A stretch of DNA of 64,000 nucleotides from Lachnotalea sp. AF33-28 (GTDB taxonomy: Bacteria; Bacillota; Clostridia; Lachnospirales; Lachnospiraceae), in NCBI RefSeq assembly GCF_003477885.1, contig NZ_QUEE01000007.1, positions 1-64,000 on the forward strand, read 5' to 3'. Position 1 is the first letter of the stretch; every line of letters starts with the position of its first letter. Both the position numbers and the translations under genes were made by a program. The notes beneath the pieces were generated by a model. That model worked only from the letters and a program-made list of their open reading frames with translations, made no database searches and had not been told where the DNA came from. Positions 54,951 to 63,732 of the stretch are shown here, piece after piece.

Positions 54951-55991
54951 ATGGAGTTGGATGAGAGAAAGGCGAAGATTCTAAGGGCCATAATCCAGAA
55001 TTACCAGGAAACCGGTGAGCCCGTGGGATCCAGAACCATATCAAAATTTTCGGATCTCAAGTTAAGCTCTGCGACCATCCGCAATGAGATGTCCGACCTT
55101 GAGGAACTGGGACTGATTGTACAGCCCCACACCTCTGCAGGAAGGATTCCTACCGATCAGGGCTACCGTCTCTATGTGAACAGCCTGATGGAGGAAAAGG
55201 AGCGGGAAGTCACCGAAATGAAGGAATTCCTGATCCAGAGGGTGGACAGAGTGGAGATTCTGCTCAAGCAGATGGCTAAGCTATTGGCCATGAACACCAA
55301 TTATGCCACGATGATATCCGGACCCAGTTATAACAGCACCAAGCTGAAGTTCATACAGCTTTCCAGAGTGGATATGCAGAAGATGCTGGCGGTCATAGTG
55401 GTGGATGGAAACATCGTCAAAAATACCTTCTTTGATATAGAAGAGGATATGACGGACCAGGAACTGCTTTCTTTAAATCTGCTGTTAAACAGCAATCTGA
55501 ACGGTCTGACCATACAGGAGATCAACCTCGGCATCATAAAGAAGATGGAAGAGGAAGCCGGCATACACAGTTCCGTGGTAAAACATGTGCTGGATGCGGT
55601 GGCGGATGTGATACGCGTGGATGACGACGTACAGATTTATACCAGCGGCACCACCAACATCTTTAAATATCCGGAGCTTTCGGACGGCCAGACGGCCAGC
55701 GAGCTGATCAGCACCTTTGAAGAAAAAAAGCAGCTTACGGAGCTGGTGCAGAGCACGCTGGAATCGGAGGGAAGCCATGGGATTCAGGTCTATATCGGTG
55801 AGGAGATGCCCGTGCAGACTATGAAGGACTGCAGCGTGGTTACCGCCAACTATGATCTGGGCGAAGGAATCCGCGGCACGATCGGCATCATAGGGCCGAA
55901 GAGAATGGACTACGAAAAAGTTCTGGATACACTGAAAAATCTGAAAGCGCAGTTGGAAGGCGTGTTTAAAAAGAATGACAATAATCCTTAG
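54951..55991 (+). CDS. hrcA: Heat-inducible transcription repressor HrcA
   Basis: 346 residues. N-terminal winged helix (LDERKAKILRAIIQNYQETG, then GSRTISKFSDLKLSSATIRN), central GAF-like domain and dimer region. It binds the CIRCE site upstream of its own gene and depends on GroEL for folding in Bacillus. First gene of the heat-shock operon; grpE follows by 15 bp. The ATG follows AAAGGATGAG. Confidence 0.98.
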   Translation: MELDERKAKILRAIIQNYQETGEPVGSRTISKFSDLKLSSATIRNEMSDLEELGLIVQPHTSAGRIPTDQGYRLYVNSLMEEKEREVTEMKEFLIQRVDRVEILLKQMAKLLAMNTNYATMISGPSYNSTKLKFIQLSRVDMQKMLAVIVVDGNIVKNTFFDIEEDMTDQELLSLNLLLNSNLNGLTIQEINLGIIKKMEEEAGIHSSVVKHVLDAVADVIRVDDDVQIYTSGTTNIFKYPELSDGQTASELISTFEEKKQLTELVQSTLESEGSHGIQVYIGEEMPVQTMKDCSVVTANYDLGEGIRGTIGIIGPKRMDYEKVLDTLKNLKAQLEGVFKKNDNNP

Positions 55992-56006
55992 AAAGGCGGA
56001 ACAGCA

Positions 56007-56633
56007 GTGGAAGAAAAAGAGATAATACCCGATGAGGATATCACGGTAGAGGATACAGCGAAGGACGAGGCAGAAAAGGAGCAGGAGACGCCTCCGGATA
56101 CGGAAGAGGTTACCGAAGAACCGGAAGTATCAGCGGATGAAGCAAAAGAGACAAAGGAAGAAAAAAAAGGTTTTTTCAAAAAGAAAGAGAAAAAAGATAA
56201 AAAAGACGAGATGATTGAAGAACTCACCGACAAAGTGAGGCGCACCATGGCCGAGTTTGATAATTTCAGAAAACGCACTGAAAAGGAAAAGTCCGCCATG
56301 TTTGAGGTCGGAGCCAAGAGTGTCATTGAAAAGCTCTTGCCGGTGGTGGATAATTTTGAACGCGGGCTGGCTGCTGTACCGGAAGAGGAACAGGGAAGCG
56401 CATTTGTCGAAGGCATGGAGAAGATCTACAAGCAGATGCTCAAGATGCTGGAAGACATGGAAGTAAAGCCGATTGAGGCGGTGGGACAGCCGTTCGACCC
56501 GAATTTTCACAATGCGGTGATGCATGTGGAGGATGAAGAAACCGGTGAGAACATTGTCATAGAGGAATTTCAGAAAGGTTATATGTACAGGGACAGCGTG
56601 GTCAGACACAGTATGGTAAAAGTAGCAAACTGA
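56007..56633 (+). CDS. grpE: Nucleotide exchange factor GrpE
   Basis: 208 residues. Releases ADP from DnaK. A highly acidic, then Lys-rich N-terminal tail (residues 1-70) precedes the long helix (RRTMAEFDNFRKRTEKEK) and the C-terminal beta domain (QPFDPNFHNAVMHVED). The start is GTG after AAAGGCGGAAC; no ATG fits. Longer N-terminal tail than in Bacillus. Between hrcA and dnaK. Confidence 0.97.
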   Translation: MEEKEIIPDEDITVEDTAKDEAEKEQETPPDTEEVTEEPEVSADEAKETKEEKKGFFKKKEKKDKKDEMIEELTDKVRRTMAEFDNFRKRTEKEKSAMFEVGAKSVIEKLLPVVDNFERGLAAVPEEEQGSAFVEGMEKIYKQMLKMLEDMEVKPIEAVGQPFDPNFHNAVMHVEDEETGENIVIEEFQKGYMYRDSVVRHSMVKVAN

Positions 56634-56676
56634 CAGTATTAAGATAGAAATTAAAATTAATCAGGAGGAACATATC

Positions 56677-58533
56677 ATGGGAAAAATCATAGGCATTGAC
56701 TTGGGAACAACAAATTCATGTGTAGCAGTAATGGAAGGCGGCAAGCCGGTAGTAATCGCAAATGCAGAAGGTGTAAGAACCACACCGAGCGTTGTGGCAT
56801 TCACGAAGACCGGTGAGAGACTGATCGGTGAATTGGCAAAGCGCCAGGCGGTCACCAACTCCGAGAAGACGATCTCTTCCATTAAGAGACATATGGGCAC
56901 CGATTACAGGGTGCAGATCGACGACAAGAAGTATTCACCGCAGGAAATTTCCGCGATGATCCTGCAGAAACTGAAAACAGATGCGGAGAGCTATCTGGGC
57001 GAGAAGGTGAACGAAGCGGTTATTACCGTGCCCGCTTACTTCAACGATGCTCAGAGACAGGCCACCAAGGACGCGGGCAAGATCGCGGGGCTGGATGTAA
57101 AGCGTATCATCAATGAGCCCACAGCCGCAGCGCTGGCTTACGGCCTGGACAACGAGCATGAGCAGAAGATCATGGTATATGACCTGGGCGGCGGCACCTT
57201 CGATGTTTCCATCATCGAAATCGGCGACGGCGTAATCGAAGTGCTGGCAACCTCCGGAGATAACAAGCTGGGCGGCGATGACTTCGATCAGAAGGTGACG
57301 GATTACATGCTTGCCGAGTTTAAGAGAACCGAGGGCGTGGATCTGTCCAAGGATAAGATGGCGCTGCAGAGGCTGAAGGAAGCTGCTGAAAAGGCTAAAA
57401 AGGAGCTGTCCTCCGCGACAACCACAAATGTAAACCTTCCTTTCATCACTGTGACCAGCGATGGACCGAAGCATTTCGATATGACTCTGACAAGAGCGAA
57501 ATTTGACGAGTTAACCCACGACCTGGTGGACAGAACGGTTATCCCGGTACAGAACGCGCTGAAGGATGCAGGATTAAACGCATCCGAGCTGCATAAGGTT
57601 CTGCTCGTAGGCGGTTCCACACGTATCCCGGCCGTACAGGATAAGGTAAAACAGCTGACCGGCAAAGAGCCCAGCAAGAACTTAAATCCTGATGAGTGCG
57701 TGGCCATCGGCGCTTCCATCCAGGGCGGAAAGCTGGCGGGAGACGCCGGCGCAGGAGAAATCCTGCTTCTGGATGTAACTCCGCTGTCCCTGTCCATTGA
57801 AACCATGGGCGGTATCGCGACCAGAATCATTGAGAGAAATACGACCATCCCTACAAAGCACAGCCAGATTTTCTCCACGGCTGCGGATAATCAGACAGCG
57901 GTGGATATCAACGTGCTGCAGGGTGAGAGACAGTTCGCAAAGGATAATAAGAGCCTCGGACAGTTCCGTCTGGACGGTATTCCGCCTGCAAGAAGAGGCG
58001 TGCCGCAGATCGAGGTAACCTTTGATATCGATGCCAACGGTATCGTAAATGTATCCGCTAAGGATCTGGGAACCGGAAGAGAGCAGAACATCACCATCAC
58101 CGCAAGCTCCAACATGTCCGATTCGGATATCGACAGAGCTGTGAAAGAAGCTGCTGAGTTCGAAGCTCAGGATAAGAGAAGAAAAGAGGCAATTGATGCC
58201 AGAAACGAAGCTGATTCCATGGTATTCCAGACAGAGAAGGCTTTGGAAGAAGTAGGCGATAAGATTGATGCTAATGACAAGACCGCAGTGGAAGCGGACC
58301 TGGCTGCTTTAAAGGCTGTGGTGGACGCTACCGCAAACGGTGAGATCTCTGATTCACAGCTGGATGAGCTGAAATCCGGCAGAGAGAAGCTGATGAACAG
58401 TGCGCAGAAGCTGTTCGCCAAGGTTTATGAGCAGGCACAGGGCGCGGCAGGCAATGCCGGCCAGGCCGGACCGGATATGAACGGCGGCAGTGCGGCGGAC
58501 GATGTTGTGGATGCTGATTACAAGGAAGTATAA
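56677..58533 (+). CDS. dnaK: Chaperone DnaK (Hsp70)
   Basis: 618 residues, full length. ATPase domain with IGIDLGTTNSCVAV, the VYDLGGGTFDVS segment and LVGGSTRIPAV; linker LLLDVTPLSLSIE; substrate domain and a lid ending in a Gly/Ala-rich tail with DDVVDADYKEV. Works with DnaJ and GrpE. RBS AGGAGG 10 bases before the ATG. Confidence 0.99.
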   Translation: MGKIIGIDLGTTNSCVAVMEGGKPVVIANAEGVRTTPSVVAFTKTGERLIGELAKRQAVTNSEKTISSIKRHMGTDYRVQIDDKKYSPQEISAMILQKLKTDAESYLGEKVNEAVITVPAYFNDAQRQATKDAGKIAGLDVKRIINEPTAAALAYGLDNEHEQKIMVYDLGGGTFDVSIIEIGDGVIEVLATSGDNKLGGDDFDQKVTDYMLAEFKRTEGVDLSKDKMALQRLKEAAEKAKKELSSATTTNVNLPFITVTSDGPKHFDMTLTRAKFDELTHDLVDRTVIPVQNALKDAGLNASELHKVLLVGGSTRIPAVQDKVKQLTGKEPSKNLNPDECVAIGASIQGGKLAGDAGAGEILLLDVTPLSLSIETMGGIATRIIERNTTIPTKHSQIFSTAADNQTAVDINVLQGERQFAKDNKSLGQFRLDGIPPARRGVPQIEVTFDIDANGIVNVSAKDLGTGREQNITITASSNMSDSDIDRAVKEAAEFEAQDKRRKEAIDARNEADSMVFQTEKALEEVGDKIDANDKTAVEADLAALKAVVDATANGEISDSQLDELKSGREKLMNSAQKLFAKVYEQAQGAAGNAGQAGPDMNGGSAADDVVDADYKEV

Positions 58534-58577
58534 CGATGCATCGCAGGATCGGCGGATTTAAAAAAGCATGATTTTAG

Positions 58578-58608
58578 AAATCCAATCGGGATATGCCCTG
58601 ATTGGATT
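58578..58608 (+). other. Hairpin in the dnaK-dnaJ gap
   Basis: AATCCAATCGGG and CCCTGATTGGATT pair with one bulge around ATATG. No T-run follows, so a weak attenuator or mRNA-processing/stability hairpin is more likely than a full terminator. The gap is 185 bp. Confidence 0.55.
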
Positions 58609-58718
58609 TCTCGTGTGAATCCGCCGAAAGGAAGCGCACTGATATTGAGGGTGATCGGGGAGACCGCTTAAGGTTTCCCCGGTCATAGGAGCAGGATAAG
58701 AACCGGAAAGGTGACAAT

Positions 58719-59846
58719 ATGGCTGAGAATAAGAGAGATTATTATGAAGTCCTCGGCGTCTCCAGGGACGCTGATGACGCTGCATTAAAAAAAGCATACA
58801 GAGCTTTAGCGAAGAAATACCATCCCGATACCAACCAGGGAAACGCGGAGGCAGAAGCCAAATTTAAAGAGGCTTCCGAAGCATACAGCGTGCTTAGCGA
58901 TCCTGAAAAGCGCAGACAGTATGACCAGTTCGGACATTCCGCATTTGACGGCATGGGCGGCGCGGGCGCGGGCGGCTTTGATTTTGGCGGCGATATGGGG
59001 GACATATTCGGCGACCTGTTTGGTGACCTTTTTGGCGGCGGCCGCGGCGGCAGCAGGTCACGTACCTACAGCGGGCCTATGAAAGGTGCGAATTTAAGGA
59101 CTTCGATCCGCATCACCTTTGAAGAAGCTGTGTTTGGCTGTGAAAAAGAGATAGAGATGACACTGAAGGATGAGTGCACTCACTGCCAGGGCACCGGCGC
59201 CAAGCCGGGAACTTCACCGCAGACCTGTCCGAAATGTAACGGCAGGGGTCGTGTGGTGACTACCCAGCAGACCATGTTCGGTATGATCCGCAATGAACAG
59301 GTGTGTCCGGAGTGCGGCGGCAAGGGTACCGTGATAAAGGAAAAATGCCCTCACTGCTACGGTAGCGGCTATACCCAGTCCAAGAAACGCATCCAGGTAT
59401 CCGTGCCTGCGGGTATCGATAACGGACAGAGCATCCGCATCCGCGGGAAAGGGGAACTGGGTGTCAACGGAGGTGAAAGAGGCGATCTGCTGGTGGAAGT
59501 GGTGGTTTCCAACCATCCGCTCTTCAAACGCCAGGATACCAGCCTGTACTCCACCGCACCGATTCCGTTTACCATCGCGGCGCTGGGCGGTACGGTCCGC
59601 ATCAAGACCATTGACGGAGAAGTGGAATATGATATCAAGCCGGGTACGCAGACCGATACAAAGATTCGTCTAAGAGGCAAGGGCGTGCCTTCCATCCGTA
59701 ACAAGTCGGTCCGCGGAGATCACTTTGTAACGCTGGTGGTGCAGGTGCCGGAACGGCTCAATGAGGAGCAGAAGGAAGCGCTGCGCCGCTTTGAGGATAC
59801 GATGACCGGCGAGGAACATAAGAAAAAACGCGGGTTATTCAAATAA
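58719..59846 (+). CDS. dnaJ: Chaperone DnaJ (Hsp40)
   Basis: 375 residues. J domain with KKYHPDTN (HPD near residue 35); G/F-rich linker (about 75-115); four zinc repeats CTHCQGTG, CPKCNGRG, CPECGGKG, CPHCYGSG; and the C-terminal peptide-binding domain. Stimulates the DnaK ATPase. Last gene of the heat-shock operon; a mobile element begins within about 110 bp of its stop. Confidence 0.99.
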   Translation: MAENKRDYYEVLGVSRDADDAALKKAYRALAKKYHPDTNQGNAEAEAKFKEASEAYSVLSDPEKRRQYDQFGHSAFDGMGGAGAGGFDFGGDMGDIFGDLFGDLFGGGRGGSRSRTYSGPMKGANLRTSIRITFEEAVFGCEKEIEMTLKDECTHCQGTGAKPGTSPQTCPKCNGRGRVVTTQQTMFGMIRNEQVCPECGGKGTVIKEKCPHCYGSGYTQSKKRIQVSVPAGIDNGQSIRIRGKGELGVNGGERGDLLVEVVVSNHPLFKRQDTSLYSTAPIPFTIAALGGTVRIKTIDGEVEYDIKPGTQTDTKIRLRGKGVPSIRNKSVRGDHFVTLVVQVPERLNEEQKEALRRFEDTMTGEEHKKKRGLFK

Positions 59847-59915
59847 ATGCAGATGAAATAAAAGGGATGCCGACCGATTAGCCAAAGCCCCGTAAGGATG
59901 TTTTTTGAAAGGGAT

Positions 59916-59952
59916 ACGGTGTAACCCCGTTTTCGGGGTTGCACCGTTTTCT
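59916..59952. terminator. Terminator between dnaJ and the recombinase gene
   Basis: 13-bp stem ACGGTGTAACCCC / GGGGTTGCACCGT (one mismatch) with a 6-nt loop and TTTTCT after it. It may belong to the mobile element rather than to dnaJ, as it abuts the recombinase stop codon. Confidence 0.82.
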
Positions 59953-59955
59953 CTA

Positions 59956-61650
59956 TTAGGCTGTAAGCCTGTATTCCTGCGGGTTTGACTGTATTTTCTC
60001 CATCAGGCTTTTGATCTCGTCCTCTGTGGGAATGTCAATCAGTCCGATGGCTGTGAAGTAGATGTCCACCTTCACAGAGCAGTGACCGCTTGACTTGTCG
60101 TTGTTGTGAACCTCAATCCTCCGTATCAGCGAGTTGACAAGCGTTGGCGTCAGTTCCTCAAATGCCGTGCTGCTTCGCAGGACTTTCAGCAGGGTTTTCA
60201 GGTCAAGGCTTGTCTGTTCTATACTGACAAGCCTTTTCTCGTCCTCATCGACCCTTTTGACAAGCTCCCTCTGCTCGTTTTCGTAATTGATCGACATTCT
60301 TGCATAGCGTTCGGCTGAGATGTTGCCGAGGACCTGATCCTCATAGATGCGCTCTATCAGCTTGTCAAGGTCTTGAATACGCCGCTTTCCGCTTTCAATG
60401 GAGGACTTGAGCCTGTTTGTTTCCGTCCGCTTGGATACGATGTCTTTCTGCGCCATCAGGTATAGAAACACCGGTTCATAGCATCTAACGAAGTCCGCCA
60501 AGCTGTTGATAGCTTCCAGCACGATCTTTTCCAGCACTACATTGCGGATATAGTGTATCTGACAGTTTCCTCTGCCGCTTTTGTAGTTGGCGCAGCGGTA
60601 ATGCTCCTGATTGGCGTTAAGGCTCTTGGCGGCACAGAAATGGAGCTTTGAACCGCAGTCCGCACAGAACACTTTGCCGGAAAAAAGGCTTGTCCTACCC
60701 GTTGCTGTCGGACGGATGCGGTTCTCACGAAGCTCCTGTACTCGTTTCCAGGTGTCCTCGTCGATGATGGCAGGCTGAGTGTTCGGGATGATCTGCCACT
60801 CGTCCTTTGGCTTATACACGGTCTTGTGAACCTTGTAGCTGACCGTGGTGGTCATAAAGTTCACGGTGCAGCCCGTGTACTGCTGATTGGCAAGAATACC
60901 GGCGACGGTTTTCTGATCCCAAGCGTATGGGTGGGTATACTGCTTTCTTGTTTTTCTGCCAAGCGAAGCGTAATAGGCGGAAGGGATGAGAACCTTTTCC
61001 TGTTCAAGCTGCTTTGCGATCTGCAACGGACCTCGCCCGTCAAGGCAGAGTGCGTAGATTTTCCGCACAATATCCGCTGCCGGTTCGTCTACCAGCCAGT
61101 CCTCCTTATCCTGTGGGTTCTTGAGATAGCCGAATGGGACGGAGGAACTGACCCGCTTGCCGTTTGCCGCCTTGTTCTTCCATACCGCGCGGATTTTCTT
61201 GCTCGTTTGAGCAGCATACCACTCGTTAAAAATGTTGTTGAACGGCATCATCTCCGTGCCTGTTTCCTTGAGGGTATCTACATTTTCCTGAATGGCAATG
61301 AACCTGACGCCGAGGGTCGGGTATTTGATTTCAAGGTAGTTGCCCACATCAAGATAATTCCTGCCAAAACGACTGAGATCCTTTACGATGATGGTATCTA
61401 CCAAGCCCTGTTCCACCAGGTTCTCCATTTGGATGAAACTCGGTCTGTCGAAGGTCGTCCCCGAAAATCCGTCATCCGTGAAAAACTGAGGGTTCGGAAA
61501 ATTATTCCGCTGTGCGTATGCAAGTAAAATCTCCTTTTGATTCGATATGGAGTTACTGTCGCCTTCCCGCCCATCGTCTTGAGAAAGGCGGCAGTAGAGC
61601 GCCGTGATTTTGGTTTCGCTTTGCCCTTTGATATAGTTTGCTGTTGCCAT
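59956..61650 (-). CDS. Large serine recombinase (site-specific integrase/excisionase)
   Basis: About 564 residues. Resolvase-type catalytic domain with the nucleophile Ser in ALYCRLSQDD (near residue 23) and the GFSGTTFDRPSF and VKDLSRFGRNYL segments; recombinase domain (YPFAWDQ-like region and VAGILANQQYTG); zinc ribbon (FCADCGSKLHF, then a later Cys pair); and a long coiled coil. It cuts and rejoins the element ends with the chromosome. ATG 61650 has AAGGAG eight bases before it; 61680 and 61656 are poorer. It lies at the element's edge, as is usual. Confidence 0.95.
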   Translation of the reverse strand: MATANYIKGQSETKITALYCRLSQDDGREGDSNSISNQKEILLAYAQRNNFPNPQFFTDDGFSGTTFDRPSFIQMENLVEQGLVDTIIVKDLSRFGRNYLDVGNYLEIKYPTLGVRFIAIQENVDTLKETGTEMMPFNNIFNEWYAAQTSKKIRAVWKNKAANGKRVSSSVPFGYLKNPQDKEDWLVDEPAADIVRKIYALCLDGRGPLQIAKQLEQEKVLIPSAYYASLGRKTRKQYTHPYAWDQKTVAGILANQQYTGCTVNFMTTTVSYKVHKTVYKPKDEWQIIPNTQPAIIDEDTWKRVQELRENRIRPTATGRTSLFSGKVFCADCGSKLHFCAAKSLNANQEHYRCANYKSGRGNCQIHYIRNVVLEKIVLEAINSLADFVRCYEPVFLYLMAQKDIVSKRTETNRLKSSIESGKRRIQDLDKLIERIYEDQVLGNISAERYARMSINYENEQRELVKRVDEDEKRLVSIEQTSLDLKTLLKVLRSSTAFEELTPTLVNSLIRRIEVHNNDKSSGHCSVKVDIYFTAIGLIDIPTEDEIKSLMEKIQSNPQEYRLTA

Positions 61651-61698
61651 TGTCATATCTCCTTTCCGACAACCGGGCATTGCAAAGGCACTATTATT

Positions 61699-61917
61699 TT
61701 ACTGTGCCTTTGCATTTTCCGCAATTATGCGATTTTCCAGTAATTCCTCTGAGAGTATCAGGTCACGGAACTGCTGTAATACGCATCGGCTGCCTTCGGG
61801 ATCAAAGTGGGTAGACACCTCATATACCGTGCCGCCGATCTTCATCCTGAAATCGCTGTTGCCAAAGCCGGGGAAAAGCTCGATGGCGGCATTTTCCTTT
61901 TTCGGAGTATTGTTCAT
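61699..61917 (-). CDS. TnpW-like transposon-encoded protein
   Basis: 72 residues, soluble. The body (IGGTVYEVSTHFDPEG, then EELLENRI) resembles the small TnpW proteins found next to serine recombinases in clostridial elements; the function is unknown. The preferred ATG (61917) has GGAGG seven bases upstream. The gene starts within the last bases of the PemK-like gene's stop region, so the two are coupled. Confidence 0.78.
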   Translation of the reverse strand: MNNTPKKENAAIELFPGFGNSDFRMKIGGTVYEVSTHFDPEGSRCVLQQFRDLILSEELLENRIIAENAKAQ

Positions 61918-61919
61918 CA

Positions 61920-62468
61920 TCACCCCTCCTTGCTTCTTTCAATCACAAGATAGTCATAGCCGTAGCTCTGACACTTATCGCATTTGTCCTTGGCTTTCGC
62001 AAAGGGATCAAGCCGCTTTACGATGTAGTTCGGGCTGTTCTTGTAACTCTCCAAGCATTTCACGCACAGGCAGCGCATATCGGCAGGCTTGCGATAGGGC
62101 TTATCCACCCAAAGCCCCAGTGCCTTTTTGACACCGATATTGATTTTCTTCATGCAATGCTCGTCGTCAATCCTGCCGATGTACTCCAAGAGGTCGGCTT
62201 GGTTGACCGTTCGGAGCTGCTCCAGCATCACCATTGACGGCTCTTTCAGCCCGAAGCGGTCGCCCAAAATGATGTGGGACGGGAGATACCGCTTCTTGAT
62301 TACCGTGGTCATTGCCGCGATTACCGTAGTACAGCTTGCCTTATTTCCCTCGTCGCACTGAACAACCAAGGCGGGACGCAGCCCGTTCTGAATGGAGCCT
62401 TCGTTTGTGCCGAAGTCGTAGAGATAGATTTCGCCGCGCTTGACCTTGCTGATGTTTTTGTTTTCCAT
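61920..62468 (-). CDS. PemK/MazF-fold protein with a C-terminal zinc-ribbon-like tail
   Basis: 182 residues. The first ~110 residues match the PemK/MazF fold (VKRGEIYLYDFG, then RPALVVQCDEGN and TVIAAMTT). The last ~50 residues add two Cys pairs (CLCVKC and CDKC), an extension not found in simple MazF toxins. No antitoxin gene precedes it, so a free-standing RNA- or DNA-binding role in the element is as likely as a toxin. The ATG follows AGAGG at about ten bases. Confidence 0.8.
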   Translation of the reverse strand: MENKNISKVKRGEIYLYDFGTNEGSIQNGLRPALVVQCDEGNKASCTTVIAAMTTVIKKRYLPSHIILGDRFGLKEPSMVMLEQLRTVNQADLLEYIGRIDDEHCMKKINIGVKKALGLWVDKPYRKPADMRCLCVKCLESYKNSPNYIVKRLDPFAKAKDKCDKCQSYGYDYLVIERSKEG

Positions 62469-62545
62469 AATGTAAAACCTCTCATTTCTTTATTTTGAAA
62501 GGTGTTTTCCGACCGTTCCGAAACAACCCCTTCACTTACTCTGAA

Positions 62546-63112
62546 TTAGGAGTCCAAATTTGAGGGTGTTTTCAAAAACTTTTTCATCTTTTTTATCGCA
62601 GCTATGTAAGCCTCCTGCACGGTCTTGATGGATTTCCCTTCGTCCTTGGCTATCCGTGTGAAGGTTTTACCTCCGAAAAGGTGCTGTCTTACATATTTCT
62701 TCTGCGTGGGCGTAAGACGGGCAAACGCCGCCCAAACTATGCGGCTGTCTTTCTCTTCCTCAAACAGTTCCCCTGTAAAGTCGGGAACACAGATTCCGGC
62801 GTTATACAGCTCCGTTGTACCGTCATCAAATCCATAGCTGTCATCCCGCTGCATCCGCTTGAAGAACTTGTCCTCGTTGCGCTTAAACTCTGCAAAGACC
62901 TCGCCCGCAGCCTTGCTGAGCAGCAGGAAAGGAATATACTGCTTTACGACAGGAGCGTGTTTTTCAACAATCTGCTCGTAACTCAAGTCGGAAATAATGG
63001 CATACTTCTCTGTACCCGTGTAGCCGGGGTATTCGTATTTCAGCCTGATCACCTTGCAGTCAGCCTTAAATGCTTCTGTCAGGGCGTCAAGATTTAATGT
63101 GTTGTCAGTCAT
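62546..63112 (-). CDS. Sigma-70-like factor of the mobile element
   Basis: 188 residues. The C-terminal part has a region-4-type helix-turn-helix (LTPTQKKYVRQHLFGGKTFT, then IAKDEGKSIKTVQEAYIAAI). The N-terminal part is helical but lacks a clear region 2, so it may be a DNA-binding relative rather than a true sigma factor. Such proteins are common in Tn1549-like elements, where they control element genes. The ATG follows AAAGGAG at nine bases. Confidence 0.8.
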   Translation of the reverse strand: MTDNTLNLDALTEAFKADCKVIRLKYEYPGYTGTEKYAIISDLSYEQIVEKHAPVVKQYIPFLLLSKAAGEVFAEFKRNEDKFFKRMQRDDSYGFDDGTTELYNAGICVPDFTGELFEEEKDSRIVWAAFARLTPTQKKYVRQHLFGGKTFTRIAKDEGKSIKTVQEAYIAAIKKMKKFLKTPSNLDS

Positions 63113-63460
63113 TTTCGTAATCTCCTTTGAATTTTGAATTTTTGGTTGAACTCAAAATTCGGAGATCACGGGTATTTCGCTATGTAGCAGAGCCAGTTCT
63201 TCAACATAAAAAGAGCTTCCTTTCAGAGATTTCTCTGCCGGAAGCTCCTGCTCGGTTGTCCTTGCCGAAAAAAGAAGCCACCGGCAAGACAGAATTAGCC
63301 TGTGGCTATCTGTCTTGTCGGTGGCCTCTCATGTCTGCTGTCAGCAAGTCTGGCTTAACACACCGAAGTATTCAAAGCGTGTGACCTGATAAGGATTTAG
63401 TGCGGCTCTGTTTCAGCCCGACCTTACCGTCGTTACGCCGTATTCAGTTTTGTATCGCTC
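63113..63460. other. Non-coding gap in the element with a strong hairpin
   Basis: 348 bp without a gene. It contains the hairpin at 63277-63325 and otherwise nothing recognisable; promoter and control sites for the sigma-like gene are expected here. Confidence 0.55.
63277..63325. terminator. Strong hairpin, possible terminator, upstream of the sigma-like gene
   Basis: GCCACCGGCAAGACAGA and TCTGTCTTGTCGGTGGC pair over 17 bp with one mismatch around a 15-nt loop. On the minus strand it is followed by TTCTTTTTT, so it could end transcription from the upstream genes. Confidence 0.7.
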
Positions 63461-63655
63461 CTACATCAGAGCCTCTTGCCCCTGTGCGGCGAACAGCTCA
63501 ATCGTGTCGTGCCGCCTGCCTTTCGGTACCCGGACAAACTTTACGGTGCATTTTCTGCACTCATAGCGGATCTTCTCATCTTCGCTTTTGTGTCCGTGGT
63601 TTATTGCTCCGCAGTTCGGGCAGAACATCGGGTAGGTTTTCCATCCTTTTTTCAA
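63461..63655 (-). CDS. Small zinc-ribbon protein
   Basis: 64 residues. Two Cys pairs (CPNC and CRKC, 18 residues apart) fit a zinc ribbon; a basic VPKGRRHD patch follows, suggesting nucleic-acid contact. Similar cysteine-rich proteins occur in clostridial conjugative elements. It starts with TTG after GAGGTG; an ATG nine codons later is an alternative. Confidence 0.65.
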   Translation of the reverse strand: MKKGWKTYPMFCPNCGAINHGHKSEDEKIRYECRKCTVKFVRVPKGRRHDTIELFAAQGQEALM

Positions 63656-63732
63656 TCCTCAGTCACCTCGTTCTTTCTGTATAATATTCGCAATCTTGCG
63701 AATATTAAGGGTAAAAAAATCCCGCAGGATTT

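Noticed and set aside
61920..62468. Type II toxin-antitoxin module
   Set aside because: The PemK-like gene has no antitoxin partner on either side; the next genes are tnpW and a sigma-like gene.
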